Shown piece after piece: positions 31,701 through 36,261 of a stretch of DNA of 36,261 nucleotides (position 1 is the stretch's first letter; each line of letters begins with the position of its first letter). This stretch comes from an uncultured Chlamydiae bacterium (lineage in GTDB: Bacteria > Chlamydiota > Chlamydiia > Chlamydiales > CALBHK01). Where the stretch lies: contig CALBHK010000301.1 of NCBI GenBank assembly GCA_937894565.1, forward strand, positions 1-36,261. The letters run 5' to 3'. Both the position numbers and the translations under genes were made by a program. Under the pieces are notes generated by a model that saw only the letters and a list, made by a program, of their open reading frames with translations, searched no databases and was not told where the DNA came from.

Positions 31701-33694
31701 TAGGTAATGCAATGGACGGTGTTTATATTAACGCCTCTTCTTTAAACGTTTTGAATAACAACGTTATTGGAGGCAACACTCTTAATGGCGTAGAAATTCT
31801 AGCCGCAAATAATAATAATCTTGTCGGTAACTTTATCGGTACCAATGCAGCCGGCACCGCCCCGATTGCTAATACATTAGACGGTGTCAAATTAACAAAT
31901 GCTTCCTCTAATAACTTAAATTCTAACGTGATTTCTGCAAATCTTGCATATGGCGTTGAAATCTTAGCTGGATCTACTGCCAATATTCTCTCTTCCAACT
32001 TCATTGGAACAAATGTTGCAGGAACAGCAGCACTCGGCAATGCACTTGATGGTGTCTATATTAATGCTTCTTCTCTCAATGCATTGGATGACAATACCAT
32101 CTCTGGCAATACTCTTAATGGAGTTGAGATCGTAACGGGCACTGGTAATATTCTTGTCGATAACTTCATTGGAACTAATAGCACAGCAAACGCTGCTCTA
32201 GCTAATACCCTGGACGGTGTCAAATTAACAAACTCTACAAGTAACATTTTGAGCGGCAATACTATTTCCGGTAACTTAGGCCAAGGTGTTGCTATTTTAG
32301 CGGGATCTAACTCTAACACTCTTGTTGGTAATTTTATTGGAACCAATGCAAATGGGATCTCTCTTGCCAATAGCTTAAATGGTGTCTTTATTAATAATTC
32401 TACAGGTAATGCTCTTACAGGGGGCAACGTCATCTCTGCTAACCTGCAAAATGGTCTCTTTATTAATAATGGATTTAACACAACAGTTATCGGTAATAGA
32501 ATTGGTACTGATGTAACTGGCACCAGTGCTTTAGGCAACGCCATGAATGGAATATGGATCACCCAATCAAGCGGAGTTATTATTAATACAAACGTCATTG
32601 CTGCTAATGGGCTTAATGGTGTGAATTTGGATGTGGGAGCCGATGGCAATACAATGTTTGCTAATTTTATCGGTACAGATCCATCTGCTACTCTACATTT
32701 AGGTAATAATGGCCAAGGTATTCTAATTAACAGCAGCAACAATACAATCGGGGGCTTAAGTGCCGCACAGGGAAATATCATTGCCTTCAATGCACAAAAT
32801 GGCATTGATGTACTTGCCGGCAACCAGAACAGTTTCTTAAGTAACCGCATCTTTGGTAACGCTGCTTTGGGCATTGACCTTAATAATGATGGCGTTTCAC
32901 CCAACCATATCGGCAATGTGAATATAGGAGCTAATGGCACTCAAAACTTCCCTGTGATTATGACTGCAGTGAATTTGGCTGGAATGACTACCATTACTGG
33001 TACAATGGATAGCAGCCCATTTGGTAATTTCACCCTTCAATTCTTTGCGAATGGATCACCAAGTTTTTCTGGGCATGGCCAGGGAGAGGCAATGGTTGGA
33101 ACAACCACAGTGACTACAGATATAACAGGTCATGCTAGCTTTACCTTAACTTTTGCAACACCTAGCAATTTAAGCTTGTCTTCTACAGCAACAATCAATT
33201 CAAGAGGCACTTCTGAATTTAGCGCTAATATGACCATTACCAATTTGATTCCTCCTGTTCCTCCTCCTGCTCCTCCCGCTCCTGGAACAGAGCCTCATAT
33301 TCCAAGTGAAGAGACTTCCTTGTCTAGCCAGTTTTATCTGGTTGGACGCTTTATTAAAGAAGAAGTTCCCACAGGTTTCTTAGGTGTAGATGGATCAAAT
33401 CAGATGACTGGAACTGGACTGATGAGCGGTTTGGGCGTTTTGGCCGGATTTGGAGATTCTTTAGCCCAGCAGCTCATTAGTGACATGCCCCCTTCCTTCT
33501 TTGATATACGCTCAAGTGATTTTAATCTTACCCAACGTGCCCTGGATGCTGCCTCACAGAGATTAGGCATTCCTAACCAGGAAGCTTATGTCCAGGAAGC
33601 GATTACAGATTTGACAATGGATGTCAGAGCTGCAGAAGCCGATGTTGAAATTTATTGGGATTTTGGTCCTGGAGTCGAAATAAAAACGGAGTAA
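19772..33694 (+). CDS. Giant DUF4347 / right-handed beta-helix repeat protein (4640 aa)
   Basis: Probably an extracellular or surface fibre-like protein. N-terminus: MNLRFLKLERRLLFDAS resembles the LEPR..LFDA motif found at the start of giant DUF4347 proteins; there is no ordinary signal peptide. A His-rich stretch (28-42) follows. Residues about 68-238 match DUF4347, with hydrophobic-HG (His127 in IAFVDHGQSG) and hydrophobic-AC (Cys174 in IDLLACNVA). TSTADSGVGTLRQAITDAN (247-265) begins a beta-helix cap. About 240-4390 are units of about 56-62 residues (NVISGN..NGI, NYIGT...GT..LGN, DGV.I, often IGG....RN), roughly 70 by length, three coils each. A cap domain (4392-4490, ending TSEFSA), a Pro-rich linker (about 4494-4508) and a unique tail of about 130 residues lacking a barrel-type C-terminus complete it. 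The frame is intact throughout. TATAAT-like boxes lie upstream; the ribosome site is weak. Confidence 0.9.
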   Translation: MNLRFLKLERRLLFDASIAAALSAAVSSHHADGHADSHSLHQSEAPLAPVTFSGDPQAQDHAASSDHSQVLVISNAVQNYQLLSSAAAQGVKVVTYDAAKDSLSTILTKIQSVLGTELATSIAFVDHGQSGEFTLTESIKVSTDTLKSNTELQHFWSDVGGMVKDGGSIDLLACNVAQNSDLITSIDHFVDGSYHNVIVSASTDVTGNASVGGNWILESTGVDASTYFNRDQLSLWNGSLSTFTVTSTADSGVGTLRQAITDANATAGADTINFGIAGAGIKTITLASVLPTITEAVTINGYTQTGSSTAGAGGTPAVLTIEINGNSGAFNGFNISTSSTTIEGLNIHSFNGSGISISGSNNIIEGNHIGTNVAGTSASANSAYGVLVNSGTGNLIGGSTDAARNVISGNSLSGIFLSGGTGNTIQGNYLGLNASGTGALGNTQHGISLGAVSSISILGNVISGNGLDGISANGASSSSIFSNIIGLNRTGSAAVANGEDGVHLLNSSSFNIGSSGLGNVISGNARYGVNLFSSNSNNVNFNYIGTDTSGTGDLGNISAGVFIDSSSSNSLGSNVISGNNGDGVLISGGSGNSLLSNYIGLQSNGTSTLANSGDGVHLLNTSSNIIGAPGSGNIISGNTGDGVEVNTSSSNTMSSNYIGLNAAGTAALANGTKAVYITGGANNIIGGASSGYRNVISGSAQYGVEIVNSSGDIIAANYIGTDAAGTTAIANALGGIFLTNNSSITVGGSTASEGNLISGNTGNGLSITSDSGDTVANNYIGVDATGAIALGNQQSGVSILNSSSITIGSGNVISANLNEGIYVNAGSSSITIKGNKIGVDAVGTGNLGNLFNGVFVDGATNTLIGGSTAADRNTISGNVQHGVLVQGGSNTTIQGNYIGIGSDGLTSVGNSLDGINISASSNDLIADNVISGNLENGINVFGAESSLTITGNYIGVDAAGVLSVANQLVGINATNVTGLVIGGSTAGTGNVISGNNEQGIYLGVSTPNVAIKGNIIGLNAAGTATVGNNLEGIRVEGSTNLQIGGILAAERNIISGNGLSGIYLSSTTSAATISNNYIGVSLSGTVSLGNGFYGIYVNGSPNTQIGGVAAAARNVIGGNQLSGVFVGLGSTSTVIEGNYIGLGADGTTDVGNGEDGILVNTTTGQTIGGVAVGQRNVISGNTQYGIHIGTGASSSIIQGNYIGTDASGTTAVGNGFGGILIQNANSNTIGGSVSGSGNLISGNGLYGITIQNSLSNTIAGNYIGTNAAGLAAVGNQLSGIYLLNSTLNTIGGTAALAQNLISGNTVNGIELVSGSNSNTIKGNLIGTDITGLAALANLNAGVFLAASLSNTITQNVVSGNATNGIELTSNSNNNIISRNFVGTNKNGTATVGNGRDGILLDKSNNTVIGGASAAERNIISGNTMNGISMQDGSINNSVTFNYIGTDITGTIDLGNTLNGVLLNQASNNSIGTLSAGNLISGNDQNGISITNGSNANSVFANLIGTENTGLTALGNAFNGINIETSDGNVIGNGTAAGRNIISGNTQNGVYLTGTAVSNAIEGNYIGTNINGTAAIANGMNGVMFESVDGINTIGGNSAGEGNLISGNTQNGIYILSSTADNQFILGNLIGTDVSGLSALANGGDGVLLDVSNFIQVGGVTATERNIISGNSGNGVEISGGGSHSLYNNYIGVDSSGNTALANGVNGVLINQSSITNNIGGIASGQGNVISGNTLNGIRIDVGSTSNTVVNNIIGLNAAGTAQIGNGAAGVTLTGSSNNTIGDITGATRNIISGNATYGVRLTTDDSASVFATSNTVVNNFIGLNSAGTAAIGNTLSGVWIDGGNNNTIGQSSATFMNVISGNGEYGVGITNGSTGNILLGNLIGTAPTGLTAIGNTLSGVYINDADNNAIGSAAANSRNLISGNGGHGVYITNGSTGNVIAGAIIGLQINGTTALSNGLEGVFIQNSSNNSVGLTGASPNIISGSLLNGVHITGGSNNTIVNSYIGTDITGSVAISNALDGVLVDGAATGTQIGISSNSFNVISGNTLSGIHLAGSVTNTAIKGNFIGTDRTGLNALPNQQSGVYLDGVNQTVVGGTISTDRNIISGNLQYGVYDNGGTSNRTVGNSIGVNINNSALIPNGLSGVYLLNTTNATVGGTISGSGNVISGNLGNGVLAVGGVNGNIYGNAITLNQDGILLNGTSGFSIGNGSSIGRNVISGNLQHGIDIINGSTLTSILGNYIGLNSTGTASFANALNGINIISSNNQTIGNTVTGGGNVISGNTGNGIYVETSTGVNILHNIIGLNALGTSVVSNGLDGVLINGGSNNNIGSGATNSGNTIAGNSRNGVELINGATGITIASNFIGTNSLGTATLGNTLDGIHLDASSVNTIGGITTAFRNVISGNAGNGIALVNGSNQNTVLNNIIGLNPSGTTALGNTLDGILIDASTQNMIGSSTARNIISGNSGNGVELANGANSNTLAGNFIGTNLAGTAAVGNALNGVLISSSSSNTIGSGNVISGNAQNGVKISAGTNNILSANLIGTNATGTAALGNIGDGVRLENGSTGNTIGGSSADRNIISGNLGNGVEILSGPNTVSFNYIGTNLAGTAALGNTLDGIDVNGVTSNLLTDNVISGNLQNGIDVTNSSTNTISANLIGTNAAGTLAIGNSADGIRLGTNSLSNSITGNTISANLSHGVEILSGSNSNILSGNRIGTNSAGTAALGNSGDGVSIDSASLNTLSGNLISANLQNGVEISNGNANTISSNLIGTNLAGNAALGNAGDGIKLKNSSTNTSITGNTISANLNHGVEILSGSDSTLLTNNFIGTNSTGTAALGNTLNGVSINASSTNSLSGNVISANLQNGIEISAGTANVISSNFIGTNAAGTSALGNILDGVKLENNSTGNTLSGNTISANLNNGVEILSGSNSNILTNNFIGTNATGTAALGNSQDGVKIDSSSLNNLSGNVISANLQNGVVISGGSANTVQANFIGTNASGTGTLGNAVDGIKLENSTANNIIGGSAANRNIISGNGVNGIEILSGSNTNTVSYNYIGTDVTGTLDLGNSVDGIKLDAASSNTLSNNLISGNNGNGIEMSASSANNVSANLIGTDVTGSVALGNSLDGIKLSNNSTTNNLSGNTISANLSNGVEILSGSDSNTISNNFIGTDSTGTAALGNALDGVKLSASSTNSLSGNVISANLQNGVVISGGSANTLQANFIGTNTGGTALLGNAGDGIKLENSTASNIIGGSIANRNIISGNGANGVEILSGSSANTVSYNYIGTDFSGTLDFGNSLDGINLNAASSNILSNNLISGNNANGIEITGGSGNTISANLIGTNVTGAAAIGNTLDGVKLSASSTNSLSGNVISANLQNGVEISGGSANTVQANFIGTNAGGTALLGNAGDGIKLENSTASNTIGGSVVNRNIISGNGVNGVEILSGANNNTVSHNYIGTDVTGALDFGNTVDGIHLNAASSNTIDSNLVSGNNANGIELSAGSSNNTISANLIGTNGSGTAPIANAGDGIKLDNAIGNTIGGSVANRNIISGNGANGVGLVAGSSGNTISFNYIGTDVSGALALGNASDGVHINASSSNALNNNLISANGVHGVEIINSNNNTISANRIGTNASGSAALGNTLDGIKLTNATNNTIGGSTANRNIISGNGANGIELTSGSNANTISYNYIGTDSTGAAALGNAFNGVNIDSSSSNTIDRNVISANSLNGVSILAGSTSNTLSSNLIGLNASGSSALGNTLDGVYINASSNTLSGNVISANASSGIEILAGASNIVSGNLIGTDITGALDLGNALDGVKLQSGSTFNNLSGNTISGNGSNGVELLSGSNSNILSSNRIGTDVSGALALGNTLDGVSINASSLNTLSGNTISANTLNGVEITAGSGNTLVGNFIGTNSAATAALGNTMDGVKLTNTSSNHLNTNVISANLAHGVEILAGSTSNTLSSNFIGINGAGSAALGNAMDGVYINASSLNVLNNNVIGGNTLNGVEILAANNNNLVGNFIGTNAAGTAPIANTLDGVKLTNASSNNLNSNVISANLAYGVEILAGSTANILSSNFIGTNVAGTAALGNALDGVYINASSLNALDDNTISGNTLNGVEIVTGTGNILVDNFIGTNSTANAALANTLDGVKLTNSTSNILSGNTISGNLGQGVAILAGSNSNTLVGNFIGTNANGISLANSLNGVFINNSTGNALTGGNVISANLQNGLFINNGFNTTVIGNRIGTDVTGTSALGNAMNGIWITQSSGVIINTNVIAANGLNGVNLDVGADGNTMFANFIGTDPSATLHLGNNGQGILINSSNNTIGGLSAAQGNIIAFNAQNGIDVLAGNQNSFLSNRIFGNAALGIDLNNDGVSPNHIGNVNIGANGTQNFPVIMTAVNLAGMTTITGTMDSSPFGNFTLQFFANGSPSFSGHGQGEAMVGTTTVTTDITGHASFTLTFATPSNLSLSSTATINSRGTSEFSANMTITNLIPPVPPPAPPAPGTEPHIPSEETSLSSQFYLVGRFIKEEVPTGFLGVDGSNQMTGTGLMSGLGVLAGFGDSLAQQLISDMPPSFFDIRSSDFNLTQRALDAASQRLGIPNQEAYVQEAITDLTMDVRAAEADVEIYWDFGPGVEIKTE
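28668..30380 (+). repeat. Higher-order repeats inside the giant gene
   Basis: A block starting TATCTGGCAACGTGAT recurs at about 28668, 29352 and 29868, so spacings are about 684 and 516 bases (228 and 172 codons, four and three helix units). Nucleotide identity between blocks is visibly higher than between neighbouring units. This indicates recent duplication of multi-unit cassettes rather than of single units. Confidence 0.7.
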
Positions 33695-33698
33695 TGAT

Positions 33699-35141
33699 CT
33701 ATTTAAGTTGAATTGCTTTCTTTTTGTATTTTTTAAAATCTTTAATAAGCTCTTCACGTTGTTTATCTGATTTTAGGAGCTTCAAATCATCTTGATTTTC
33801 TTTATTTAAGAATGGGTTGATGCCCTTTAATTGCTCTCCATTCTTCCACTCCTTGCTTCTGGCATGAAATGTCTCTCCGCACCCAAGGAGTTGGGGTATG
33901 GGACCAGTTTTTGGCACATAGAAGGGGGCTTTGTCCAATTCATTAAACCTAATAGGGATGGCAAAAGCATTTTCAGCTTCTCTCATGTACTTATAGGCGG
34001 TTGCTCCTCCATCAAAAACAACCCCTGCAAAGAGACCTGAGCCATAGGAAAGACTGTAGGCGCTATTTTCTTGATTTTTCGCATAAGCTTCATCTTCTTT
34101 AAATGTGGCTCCTCTGTAAATAAACAGAGAGTGAACGGCTTTTTTGCTGCACTCTAATGTAATGCATTTTCTAATGATTTCTGCATCCTTATCATTTCTA
34201 ATTTTCATTGATTTAATGGGATGGCGATCGTTTGAAGCTAAAAAATTAATGGTAGGATAAGAGTGTTCCAAGTTTAAATTGTCATGACCCTTATTGCCAT
34301 GATCTTTTAGATAATCAATTCTTTTCTCACCTAAATCTAAAATTTCTTTTAGAGAAAACCCTTCTGCTTTGGGTTTAAAAAGCTTAACCATTTTTTGATT
34401 GAGGCGATAAGCGATTTTTTGCACTTTTTTATTTTGATCGTTCCCTTCATGATTGAAAAAGGCTAAATGCCAGCATTTTCTATTTTTTATTTCTTCTTTA
34501 ATCTCTTTAGTTATTTCTTGTTGATTTTTATGGCAGAAAAAAACTTTGCAAATCTGTTTTTTGTTCTCAATTTTCTCTGAAGCCTTCATATCTTCTTTGA
34601 TGCATTGCTCTATGTAGGTCATTTCATAGAGAGCTCTTGGAATAAAGGCAATGTTCAAATTGGGGTCTATTTCTTTAATTTTTTCTAAAATAAGAGTCTG
34701 ACGTTTTTCTTGTTGTTCAGGCTTTAAGTTTCTGGGATTATATTCTCGTAAAATGGAATAGCATTTATTAAATATTTCTTTATTCAGGTGGACAGTATTT
34801 TCGGAAAATACAATGTATTCTCCCTGCCCCATTGTAACTGTTGTATCCAATGAAGATTGTTTTTCTATTTTATGATATCTATTCTTTTCTTCTTCGAATT
34901 TGAGACTCTCTTTTTTTAATAAAAAAATAGAAAAAATAGTGCCTATAACTGGAATGCAGCGCAGCAGACTTTTGCATACAAGTCTTAAATCGGATTGAAT
35001 GAAATGTGTTCTTAACTCTTTTTTGCTGGCAATTGCATGATACGCAAGGGAGCCTACTCCAAAAATAAAGCCAGAGCCCCCTACTACTTGTTGTGCAATA
35101 GGAAAGCAACTTAAATAATTAACAGCTCTTTTAATTTCCAT
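33699..35141 (-). CDS. Unknown protein with hydrophobic N-terminus, possible effector
   Basis: Not firmly recognised; 480 residues from ATG 35141 (an upstream TTG gives two more). The N-terminus has two hydrophobic segments, about 12-37 and 58-74 (LLRCIPVIGTIFSIFLLKKE), laid out like those of the HECT ligase (IPGVNIVVACLILSKK). The middle is charged and helical. The C-terminal part has IYRG with Arg343, AYSLSYGSGLFAG with Ser363 and Ser365, and LLGCGETFHARSK with Glu423. This Arg / Ser-x-Ser / Glu order recalls R-S-E ADP-ribosyltransferases, but the match is weak and eye-based. It converges on the giant gene; the stops are 4 bases apart. TATAAT only 7 bases before the ATG raises the possibility of a leaderless or very short leader mRNA. 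Confidence 0.65.
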   Translation of the reverse strand: MEIKRAVNYLSCFPIAQQVVGGSGFIFGVGSLAYHAIASKKELRTHFIQSDLRLVCKSLLRCIPVIGTIFSIFLLKKESLKFEEEKNRYHKIEKQSSLDTTVTMGQGEYIVFSENTVHLNKEIFNKCYSILREYNPRNLKPEQQEKRQTLILEKIKEIDPNLNIAFIPRALYEMTYIEQCIKEDMKASEKIENKKQICKVFFCHKNQQEITKEIKEEIKNRKCWHLAFFNHEGNDQNKKVQKIAYRLNQKMVKLFKPKAEGFSLKEILDLGEKRIDYLKDHGNKGHDNLNLEHSYPTINFLASNDRHPIKSMKIRNDKDAEIIRKCITLECSKKAVHSLFIYRGATFKEDEAYAKNQENSAYSLSYGSGLFAGVVFDGGATAYKYMREAENAFAIPIRFNELDKAPFYVPKTGPIPQLLGCGETFHARSKEWKNGEQLKGINPFLNKENQDDLKLLKSDKQREELIKDFKKYKKKAIQLK

Positions 35142-35192
35142 ACCCAATATTATACAAAATAATTATTAAGTTATTATTAATTTTATGAACAT

Positions 35193-35264
35193 TACGTTCA
35201 AGTGATTTTAATCTTGCCCAACGTGCTTTGGATGCTGCTTCACAGAGATTAGGCATTCCTACCC
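35193..35264 (+). pseudogene. Remnant of a second giant-protein C-terminal tail
   Basis: 72 bases align without gaps to 33507-33578 of the giant gene with 6 differences, in the same orientation. Translated in the matching frame it reads SSDFNLAQRALDAASQRLG and then stops after PTPIM. Four of the six changes are synonymous, so the source diverged while coding. The upstream part of that copy is gone and a fold-back repeat abuts the 3' end. Confidence 0.75.
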
Positions 35265-35268
35265 CTAT

Positions 35269-35417
35269 CATGTAACCACAAGCGTAAGCGTGTGGTGGAA
35301 TCATTTAAAAAATGAAGCCGTGAATACGGCGGTAGAATATTGAACAAATCTGTCGCCGTATCCACGGCTTCATTTTTCTACTATCCTTCACCACACGCTT
35401 ACGCGTGCGGCTACATG
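35269..35417. repeat. Fold-back repeat (149 bp) abutting the tail remnant
   Basis: Both arms start CATGTA..C, continue CGTAAGCGTGTGGTG, then AAAAATGAAGCCGTG and ATACGGCG, as inverted copies. The right arm leads into the 72-bp dispersed repeat shared with 16448-16519. A 76-codon minus-strand open frame here is not considered a gene. Confidence 0.8.
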
Positions 35418-35468
35418 CTTTCGCCGCTTCGCGACTTAAAAATATTTTTTGCCACAGGAAAAAGTCAC
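35397..35468. repeat. 72-bp dispersed repeat, copy 2
   Basis: Matches 16448-16519 at about 67 of 72 positions in the same orientation, overlapping the right arm of the fold-back. Confidence 0.8.
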
Positions 35469-35547
35469 GCCCGATTAGCAAAGACGCATTGACAAAATCG
35501 GATATTTCCATCAAACTTCCGTATAAATAACTCATTTTAATAGAATG

Positions 35548-35588
35548 ATAATAGGCGGGCAGATTGTGCTCATCCTATTATTTTTTTA
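35548..35588. terminator. Weak hairpin before the DUF6580-like gene
   Basis: ATAATAGG (35548-35555) pairs with CCTATTAT (35574-35581) and is followed by a run of T. The stem is AT-rich with an 18-base loop. It could be a terminator or a leader structure for the gene starting at 35622. Confidence 0.3.
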
Positions 35589-35621
35589 TCTTTGCTGCTG
35601 AGTAATAATAGGATAATTTTC

Positions 35622-36137
35622 ATGAATCGCTCCCGTCTTTTTGCTGTTTTAGGGTTTATTGTGATAGGGGTGCTCAGTCGGCTCATTCCTCACCCTCCTA
35701 ATTTTACTGCAATCAATACAATTGCTTTATTCGGTGCTTTTTATTTAGGAAACCGCACGCTTCCCTTTTTGACAGTTTTTGCCTCTTTATTTTTAAGTGA
35801 TCTGGTTTACGGATTTCATTCCACTATGCCCGTTGTTTATTTAAGTTTTGGTTTAACCACTCTTTTGGGCTATCAGCTTAAAAATAAAATGTCTGGATAT
35901 CGCCTTCCTTTGTGTTGTGTGGCCTCTTCATTGATTTTCTTCTTTGTTGTTAATTTTGGGGTGTGGTTAAGCACAGATTTCTATCCAAAAACAATAGAAG
36001 GCTTAGAGCTATGTTATGTAGCTGCTATTCCCTTTCTTATGAACCAGATCCTAGGCGATCTAAGCTACGCTCCTTTATTCATGGGTTTAAACTTTGGTCT
36101 GGCCTCTCTTCAGGATAAAAAAAGAATGGCAGAGTAG
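35622..36137 (+). CDS. DUF6580-like integral membrane protein, putative transporter
   Basis: A small inner-membrane protein of 171 residues with about five hydrophobic segments (roughly 5-20, 30-50, 52-75, 90-113, 125-155). LSRLIPHPPNFTAINTIALFGAFYLG near the N-terminus and NQILGDLSYAPLFMG near the C-terminus are the hallmarks I associate with DUF6580 proteins, which are annotated as putative transport proteins and resemble ECF substrate-binding subunits. The substrate is unknown. ATG 35622 is chosen because AGGAT lies 7 bases upstream; an in-frame TTG at 35592 would give 181 residues. No partner energising genes are visible in the window. Confidence 0.75.
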   Translation: MNRSRLFAVLGFIVIGVLSRLIPHPPNFTAINTIALFGAFYLGNRTLPFLTVFASLFLSDLVYGFHSTMPVVYLSFGLTTLLGYQLKNKMSGYRLPLCCVASSLIFFFVVNFGVWLSTDFYPKTIEGLELCYVAAIPFLMNQILGDLSYAPLFMGLNFGLASLQDKKRMAE

Positions 36138-36179
36138 TCGTATACGCGTTAAGTTAATCTAAGATGAGAGGGAGACTAA

Positions 36180-36261
36180 CCGCAGAGCCGCAAAGTACGC
36201 TGAGGAAACGCAGAGAGAAGATATGGTTTATTTTTGGAGTGCTGCGGCTTGACGCAGCTTT
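36180..36261. repeat. Dispersed repeat fragments at the window end
   Basis: 36180-36219 is a CGCAGAG-rich stretch (CCGCAGAGCCGCAAAGTACG, then AAACGCAGAGAG) of a type seen between genes in many bacteria. From 36236 a GGAGTGCTGCGGCTTGACGC segment begins, related to the left end of the 16287-16411 element, and is truncated by the window edge. Confidence 0.5.

Noticed and set aside
20449..32940. Many long minus-strand open frames (up to 294 codons) opposite the giant gene
   Set aside because: They mirror the repeat's codon pattern, encode low-complexity Leu/Pro/Ile-rich sequence repeating with the same period, and lack credible ribosome sites. They are shadows of the sense repeats.
35305..35535. 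76-codon minus-strand open frame
   Set aside because: It lies across the fold-back and the dispersed 72-bp repeat, with no domain and no supported start.
1..36261. tRNA, rRNA or riboswitch genes
   Set aside because: None recognised by eye. A covariance-model scan would be needed to exclude small RNAs, particularly in 35422-35621 and 7050-7362.

Overview
The window looks like chromosome from an AT-rich, amoeba- or arthropod-associated member of the Chlamydiota (Parachlamydiales sensu lato). The lineage call is an inference. It rests on a MOMP-like outer-membrane porin ending in Phe, host-directed eukaryote-like protein families (a HECT ubiquitin ligase and a second protein with a similar hydrophobic N-terminus), and many small fold-back repeats between genes. 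No rRNA, tRNA, CRISPR array or transposase gene was recognised.

Layout. (1) 128-2061, minus strand: prpB-prpC, the methylisocitrate lyase and 2-methylcitrate synthase of propionyl-CoA catabolism, overlapping by 4 bp. (2) 2185-3925: an AAA/DUF234-type ATPase gene bracketed by two copies of a 35-bp direct repeat and preceded by operator-like repeats; it looks inserted. (3) 3959-7049, plus strand: a translationally coupled operon of enoyl-CoA hydratase, 3-hydroxyacyl-CoA dehydrogenase and SCP2-type thiolase. With prpBC this forms a small acyl-CoA / propionyl-CoA degradation locus. (4) 7363-8607: a porin followed by a strong terminator. (5) 8667-8826: a 160-bp MITE-like fold-back whose apparent TTA target duplication supplies the stop codon of the next gene. 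(6) 8827-12406, minus strand: a compact RNA/ribosome operon (tRNA nucleotidyltransferase family, SpoU methyltransferase, RsgA, YacP/Rae1-like NYN nuclease). (7) 12625-14271, minus strand: a recognisable HECT E3 ligase with a candidate catalytic Cys501 and a hydrophobic N-terminus. (8) 14402-16129: mutL, whose C-terminal metal-site histidines are replaced by Arg. (9) 16130-16590: repeat-rich intergenic DNA. (10) 16591-19597, minus strand: two tandem paralogous unknown proteins separated by a 246-bp palindrome. (11) 19772-33694: one intact 13.9-kb gene for a 4640-residue protein with a LEPR/LFDA-like N-terminal motif, a DUF4347 domain carrying an HG/AC (clan CD-like) dyad, roughly 70 right-handed beta-helix units, a cap domain and a unique C-terminal tail. 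(12) 33699-35141, minus strand: an unknown protein with a hydrophobic N-terminus and a weakly ADP-ribosyltransferase-like C-terminal pattern. (13) 35193-35264: a decayed copy of the giant gene's tail, followed by another fold-back. (14) 35622-36137: a DUF6580-like membrane protein, then repeat fragments running to the window end.

The most interesting parts are the giant DUF4347/beta-helix protein together with its paralogue remnant, and the HECT ligase together with the other hydrophobic-N-terminus protein. Both point to a host- or surface-interaction locus. Functions for these are inferred from motifs read by eye; no database search was possible.
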